Part shown: positions 59,508 to 64,000 of the stretch, one piece after another | Position numbering within the stretch: position 1 is the stretch's first letter | How the letters are laid out: each line of letters opens with the position of its first letter | Assembly (NCBI GenBank): GCA_033439265.1 | Contig: JAVTVX010000001.1 | Coordinates: forward strand, 16,510,608-16,574,607 | Reading direction: 5' to 3' | DNA: 64,000 nt | From: Dillenia suffruticosa | Taxonomy: Eukaryota > Streptophyta > Magnoliopsida > Dilleniales > Dilleniaceae | Position numbers and translations under genes: made by a program | Notes under the pieces: generated by a model | The model's database searches: none | Told to the model about the DNA's origin: nothing | Seen by the model: only the letters and a program-made list of their open reading frames with translations

Positions 59508-60546
59508 CATTTTCGACTGACAACTCTATAATTTTAGTGACAGTGATTCGGATGTATATTTGACTTGAAAATGTGTGCTAATGATATATCGTTGAAATGA
59601 AAAATATGATAATTTGAAATATAATTCGTATACTTATATTTTAACATTTCAGTTTCACACTTTATATTAGACGATTGTATTGACCCACTCACTCACTCAC
59701 TGAGTATTCTTTCCCGAATACTCACCCTTCATTTCCCTTCTTGTTTCAGAGATAGTATTTGACAGGGAGCGTTACTTTTAGGATGCTCAGTATCATTGAG
59801 AGATCTGGTTTGGACTTGAGGAGTCATTATATATTTCTACTGTAAAATTTGTATTGGTAATGTATATGCATTCTGAGATCTATAGACGACCATTGTGAAA
59901 TTCTGGGATGACTGTATAAATATGGACATTTAAATTGTGAAACTCTCATATCATTGCATAACATTGCATTGAGGCATTTCTTATTCGTTGTCTATGTACT
60001 TGAGAATGTGTTATGTCTTAGAAGTGTACTCTAGAATCGTTCGGTACCACCTCTAAATCATAGGAGGGGTGACTGGCGGCTGTCCATGCCTTTGACGGGG
60101 GCATAGCGGTAGAGGTCTGTGGTTAGATTACTGGAAATTTTTATAGCTTTGCGTTATTCTGGATATTTACTGTGGGATTGGTTTATTTGGGAGAGGCCGA
60201 GATGACCATTTGATTAGTTTACAGGATGGTTGTGATTTATACATGATTAATTGTACTTGGGAGACCTCCGAAATATGGGGAGGTTCTACCTGATTTTCTG
60301 TAAAAATACAACCAGCATTCAGGACAACAGGCGACTGTTCACGATCCCGGTCCGGAGCGTGACAGTTGGATTGGTATCAGAGCGACTAGGTTGAGAGTTA
60401 TGTAGGAAAAGAGTCTTGAAAACACTCCCGAGTGTGTTTGTGTTTAAAGTCCTCAATGCATGAGAGTTTCATACAGTCATGAAGTCCCAGTACATGGTCA
60501 TAGGTATATGAGTTCATCCATTTTAGGGGGTTAGATACGGTTGTGT
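59508..60546. repeat. Tandem duplication unit 1: LTR 3' part, PBS and leader
   Basis: Matches 60552-61586 nearly throughout. It contains the CACTCACTCACTGAGTATTC segment, the LTR end at 60364 and the PBS. Confidence 0.9.
60372..60383 (+). other. Primer-binding site 1 of the second gypsy element
   Basis: TGGTATCAGAGC, a perfect 12-base match to the initiator tRNA-Met site, 7 bases after the LTR end GTGACA. Confidence 0.88.
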
Positions 60547-60551
60547 ATATG

Positions 60552-61586
60552 CATTTTTGGCTGGCAGCTCTATAATTTTAGTGACAGTGTTTCGGATGCA
60601 TATTTGACTTGAAAATGCATACTAATGATATATCGTTGAAATGAAAAGTATGATGATTTGAAATATGATTCGTATACTTATGATTTGACACTTCAGTTTT
60701 ACATTCCATATTAGACGATTGTATTGACTCACTCACTCATTGAGTATTCTTTCCCGAGTACTCATCCCTCATTTCCCTTCTTGTTTCAGAGATAGTATTT
60801 GACAATGAGCGTTGCTTTTAGGACTCTCAGTATCATTGAGAGATCTGGTCTGGAATTGAGGAGTCATTATATATTTCTGCTGTAAAATTTATATTGGTAA
60901 TGTATATGCATTCTGAGATCTATAGACGACCATTGTGAAATTTTGGGATGACTGTATAAATATGGACATTTAAATTGTGGAACTCTCATGTCATTGCATA
61001 ACATTGTATTGAGGCATTTCTTATTCGTTGTGTATGTATTTGGGAATGTGTTATGTCTTAGAAGTGTACTTTAGAATCGCTCGGTGCCACCTCTAAATCA
61101 CAGGAGGGACGACTAGTGGCTGTCTATGCTTTTGACGGGGGTATGGCAATAGAGGTCTATGGTTAGGTTGCTGGAAATTTTTATAGCCTTACGTTATTCT
61201 GGATGTTTGCTGTGGGATTGGTTGATTTTGGAGAGATCGGGATAGCCATTTGATTATTTTACAGGATGGTTGTGATTTATACAAGATTAATTGTATTTGG
61301 GAGACCTCCGAAATATGGGAAGATTTTATCCGATTTTCTGTAAAAATACAGCCAGCATTCAGGACAACGGGCGGTTGTTCACGATCCCGGTCCGGGGCAT
61401 GACAGTTGGATTGGTATCAGAGCGACTAGGTTGAAAGCTATGTTGGAAGAGAGTCTTGAAAGCACTCCCGAGTGTGTTTGTGTTTAAAGTCCTCAATGCA
61501 TGAGAGTTTCATACAGTCATGAAGTCCCAGTATATGGTCATAGGTATATGAGTTTATCCATTTTAGGGGGTTAGATACGGTTGTGT
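60552..61586. repeat. Tandem duplication unit 2: LTR 3' part, PBS and leader
   Basis: Second unit, offset by about 1040-1044 bases. LTR end at 61404 reads GGGGCATGACA; gag follows this copy. Confidence 0.9.
61412..61423 (+). other. Primer-binding site 2 (duplicated)
   Basis: Identical TGGTATCAGAGC, same 7-base spacing from the second LTR end at 61404. Confidence 0.88.
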
Positions 61587-61718
61587 CTAACCTAACATGT
61601 TTTTTTTGGATTGGATTCCATTCCTTGTGAGGGTAGTCAAGATGCGACTAGCCCAAATTTCTTGAGCCATGCCTATTCTTTGAACGATACCTAATAAGAA
61701 TTCTTCTCTTGTAGAAGT

Positions 61719-63115
61719 ATGACGACCCGATAGAGCACCCGTTTTACCCCACCAGAGGAATTAGTCGAGCCGAAGGATCGTTCCTCGACTCGCATGCCAC
61801 TACCGGCACCTACTCAGCCAGCTGCTCAGGCTGAGACTCTCGTACCCACACTTGACTCCTTTCGGCAGGTGTACGAGTGGTACGCTTCGCATGGGGTCCA
61901 GATTCCTTCCCCACCACCTTTTACAGCGACGCCTGTACCTGCAGCAGTGCCAGTCCCTTTAGCACCGGTTCCACCACCGGTGGCCGGCCCTTATACTTTG
62001 TCCAAGCCCAGTAAGACCACATCGGCTGCTCTTAAATGGATACATGAGTTGACTTAGTTGGTTAAGGAGGCCCGTCAACTGAGGTGTACTGATTTCACGG
62101 GGCTTGGTGATGCTACGACAACCAAACATTGGATTAGCTGCACTCGCAGGATTTTGACCGATCTAGGGATTGGAGAGAAGCTCTGCCTGAAAGTGACACA
62201 GCGATTATTAGAATGAGAAGCCCTCTTATAGTGGGAGGCCCTTACTGATGAGGTGACAAAGCCACTGCGGTGGGACTACTTCCTTCGGGAGTTTGACCGC
62301 CGATTCTTCCCACTCTATCAGTAGGACAAGATGAGGTCAGAGTTGGGATGGCTTATATAGGGGTCCAGATTTGTCTCGGAGTATGAGGCAGACATGCGGA
62401 GACTTGCCGCATTCGTACCGAATTTGGCCACACCTCAGTATTTGCGCTTCGAATTTGAGGACGGTCTTAGTCTTAGCATAAAAAGGTATATTACTGTTAC
62501 TCCACAGTTTATATTGGCCGAGGTGATAGACTCTGCTCACCGCGCGGAGGCTTTGGTCTGTGCCAAGACTAGGCAGAGAGAGAGCAGAGAGCAAAAAAGA
62601 AAGAAAGAAAAGTCTCATTTTGCGTAGAACTCCATGAGGGGTAGGGGATACAGTTCGCACAGAGGCGGATTAGGATCTAGATTTCCTGAGCTAGGACAGG
62701 GACAGTACTCTAGGGGTTCAGATAACCCGCTCCGACTCACCGTGTGCAGTATACTCCTCAGCAGTATCCTTATTGCCGCAGGAGCAATAGGTCCCATCCG
62801 ATAGGAGCTTGTTCAGTGACGGTCACTTGCTTCCACTGTAGGAAGTTGGGGCATATTAAGAGTTCTTGCCCTGCGTTAGGACTCGGAGGACAGAGTTCAC
62901 AGAGCCGTACTAGTACTCCTCGTATGGGACAGTAGGGGCAGCCTGCTCAGCCAGCATCTTTTACTCCCAGTGTGACCACTGGGAGTAACATAGTGCAGAC
63001 CCAGGCACGACAGCAGCCTAGGGCTCAGGCCTGGGTTTATGCCATGACGCACGAGGACGCCCAGGCGAACCCCGATATCATCATGGGTACTCCTCCTTCT
63101 AATCCTGTAAAATAA
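61719..63115 (+). pseudogene. gag of the second gypsy element
   Basis: The first ATG (61719) is followed within five codons by TAG, so the frame is broken from the start. A Pro/Ala-rich region (61794-62020) leads to the retrotransposon gag domain: DFTGLGDATTTKHWI, WDYFLREFDRRFFP, FVSEYEADMRRLAAFVPNLA, VIDSAHRAEALV. The zinc knuckle at 62828-62869 (CFHCRKLGHIKSSC) is a perfect CX2CX4HX4C. Stops are mostly TAG/TGA at places where Gln, Trp or Arg is expected. Read without removing the 63087 segment, gag ends NPVK-stop at 63115. Confidence 0.85.
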
Positions 63116-63336
63116 GATCTCTATTCGTATTTTCACTTGTTTTGGGGATGTCAGCATTGTATCATGATAGTTGTATATGTATTTATGTTGTGTACTCTTT
63201 TGTCGACATGATACTACTTTGACATCTTTGTACACTGAAATTGTAAAAGCCTTAGAAACTCAGCTATTTTGACATATACATATATATATCAAGTTTGAAA
63301 TTATTCTAAGTTTATGTGCATTTTGTTCAATGATAG
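63087..63336 (+). other. Intron-like segment between gag and protease
   Basis: 250 bp, begins GTACTCC and ends TGATAG, i.e. GT...AG. It is much more AT-rich than the coding sequence around it, with a branch-point-like TTCTAAG about 30 bases before the 3' end. Joining 63086 to 63337 keeps frame and gives MG|TLPIFG, the continuous gag-protease reading of related elements. GGTAC is present on both sides (63086-63090 and 63336-63340), so an insertion with a 5-bp duplication is the alternative. Confidence 0.6.
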
Positions 63337-64000
63337 GTACTTTACCTATTTTCGGAATAAATGCTCGTATCCTTATTGACACGGGGTCTAACTATTCGTA
63401 TGTTAGCGATCAATTCTTCCGACATTTTGACATGCCGCTCTCACCTTTGGACGAGGAGCTATTGGTCATCACTCCTTTAGGTGAACAGATTGTGCGCGGC
63501 ACAATGTATAGAGAATGTGAGATCAAAGTTGGGATACAGTGCTAAAAGCAGATCTAATCCCTTTCGCTATGACTGATTTTGATACCATCTTGGGGATGGA
63601 TTGGCTACATATGTATCGGGTTTCAGTTGACTGCTTTAAGAAGTAGGTGGAGTTTCGAAAACCCGATCAGTCAGTGTTGATTTTTTAGGGCGAGAGGTGG
63701 GTTTTACCCCGCTATGTCATTTCAGTTTTGGATGCCAAATGCATGATTTGCCACGGGTGTACGACATATTTGGCTCACATCATAGACACCACTACTCAGG
63801 GACCGAAACTGGAAGATGTTCCAGTGGTACAGGACTTTCCTGATGTTTTCCCCAGGAGCTACCCGGATTACCATCGATTCGAGAGTTTGACTTTAAAATC
63901 AATTTAGCTCCGGGGATTACCCCTATCTCTATGCCGCCATACAGGATGGCACCGACTGAGCTAAGAAAGCTCAAGGTCCAGCTACAAGAGTTGCTGGATA
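63337..64000 (+). pseudogene. Protease and start of reverse transcriptase of the second gypsy element
   Basis: TLPIFGINARILIDTGSNYSYV keeps the aspartic protease D-T-G. After a frameshift near 63541 come GMDWLHMYRVSVDCFKK and VQDFPDVFP. After another shift near 63855, SIREFDFKINLAPGITPIS and MPPYRMAPTELRKLK open the reverse transcriptase. The rest is beyond the window. Confidence 0.85.

Larger units (their letters stand above)
57481..64000 (+). mobile_element. Second Ty3/gypsy element (chromovirus-like), 5' part, runs off the right edge
   Basis: A long LTR ends CGGTCCGGAGCGTGACA at 60364, followed by a primer-binding site at 60372-60383. A second copy of this LTR end and PBS lies at 61404 and 61412-61423, because a segment of about 1040 bp is tandemly duplicated. 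Then come gag (from 61719), zinc knuckle (62828-62869), an intron-like segment (63087-63336), protease with DTGS (63378), and the start of reverse transcriptase (MPPYRMAPTELRKLK, near 63930). The start given is the first position that looks like LTR leader (CT-rich and GC-rich block) and is approximate. RNase H, integrase and the 3' LTR lie outside the window. Numerous stops indicate a dead copy. Confidence 0.82.

Noticed and set aside
1..64000. CRISPR arrays, bacterial operons, rRNA genes, tRNA genes
   Set aside because: None seen. The only tRNA-like words are the primer-binding sites of LTR elements. A covariance-model search for tRNAs was not possible here.

Overview
This window is nuclear DNA from a eudicot plant. 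It is AT-rich, its genes are split by introns, and every recognisable protein is plant-typical: a PH-RCC1 (PRAF-type) protein, an inositol phosphorylceramide glucuronosyltransferase, a chloroplast aldo/keto reductase, an 11S legumin and a tandem pair of tau-class glutathione S-transferases. I cannot name the species from sequence alone.

Layout. 1-3513 (minus) holds the 5' half of a PRAF gene running off the left edge. 4.6-7.5 kb is a heavily decayed LINE. 7936-15393 (plus) is a ten-exon IPUT1-type gene. 17444-24662 (minus) is an eight-exon plastid aldo/keto reductase gene. 26348-31910 is a complete but dead Ty3/gypsy chromovirus (minus) with two LTRs, a 5-bp target duplication and a 355-bp hAT-type MITE nested in its integrase-side region. 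34142-35853 (plus) is a four-exon legumin gene with a TATA box and an RY motif. 36549-41328 is a Ty1/copia element (minus) with both LTRs, PBS and PPT. 43.3-44.6 kb is rich in GCGACGC-like motifs and contains a tandem duplication. 46077-48350 is a solo LTR with a 5-bp target duplication, and a second hAT-type MITE lies next to it at 48392-48804. 49141-52446 (minus) carries two GSTU genes, and a relic of a third GSTU 5' end lies at about 56.2 kb. 53088-55938 looks like a non-autonomous Helitron filled with an A-rich degenerate tandem array. From about 57 kb to the right edge is the 5' part of a second Ty3/gypsy element whose LTR-end/PBS/leader segment is tandemly duplicated, and whose gag and protease are separated by an intron-like 250-bp segment.

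The host genes are functionally unrelated and not co-regulated in any visible way; only the two GSTU genes form a family cluster. Splice sites were assigned by reading frames and GT/GC-AG boundaries and tested by phase: all 24 internal introns of the complete genes keep frame. Two of them (aldo/keto reductase intron 6 and legumin intron 1) need GC donors. Protein family calls rest on recognising conserved motifs, not on a database search.
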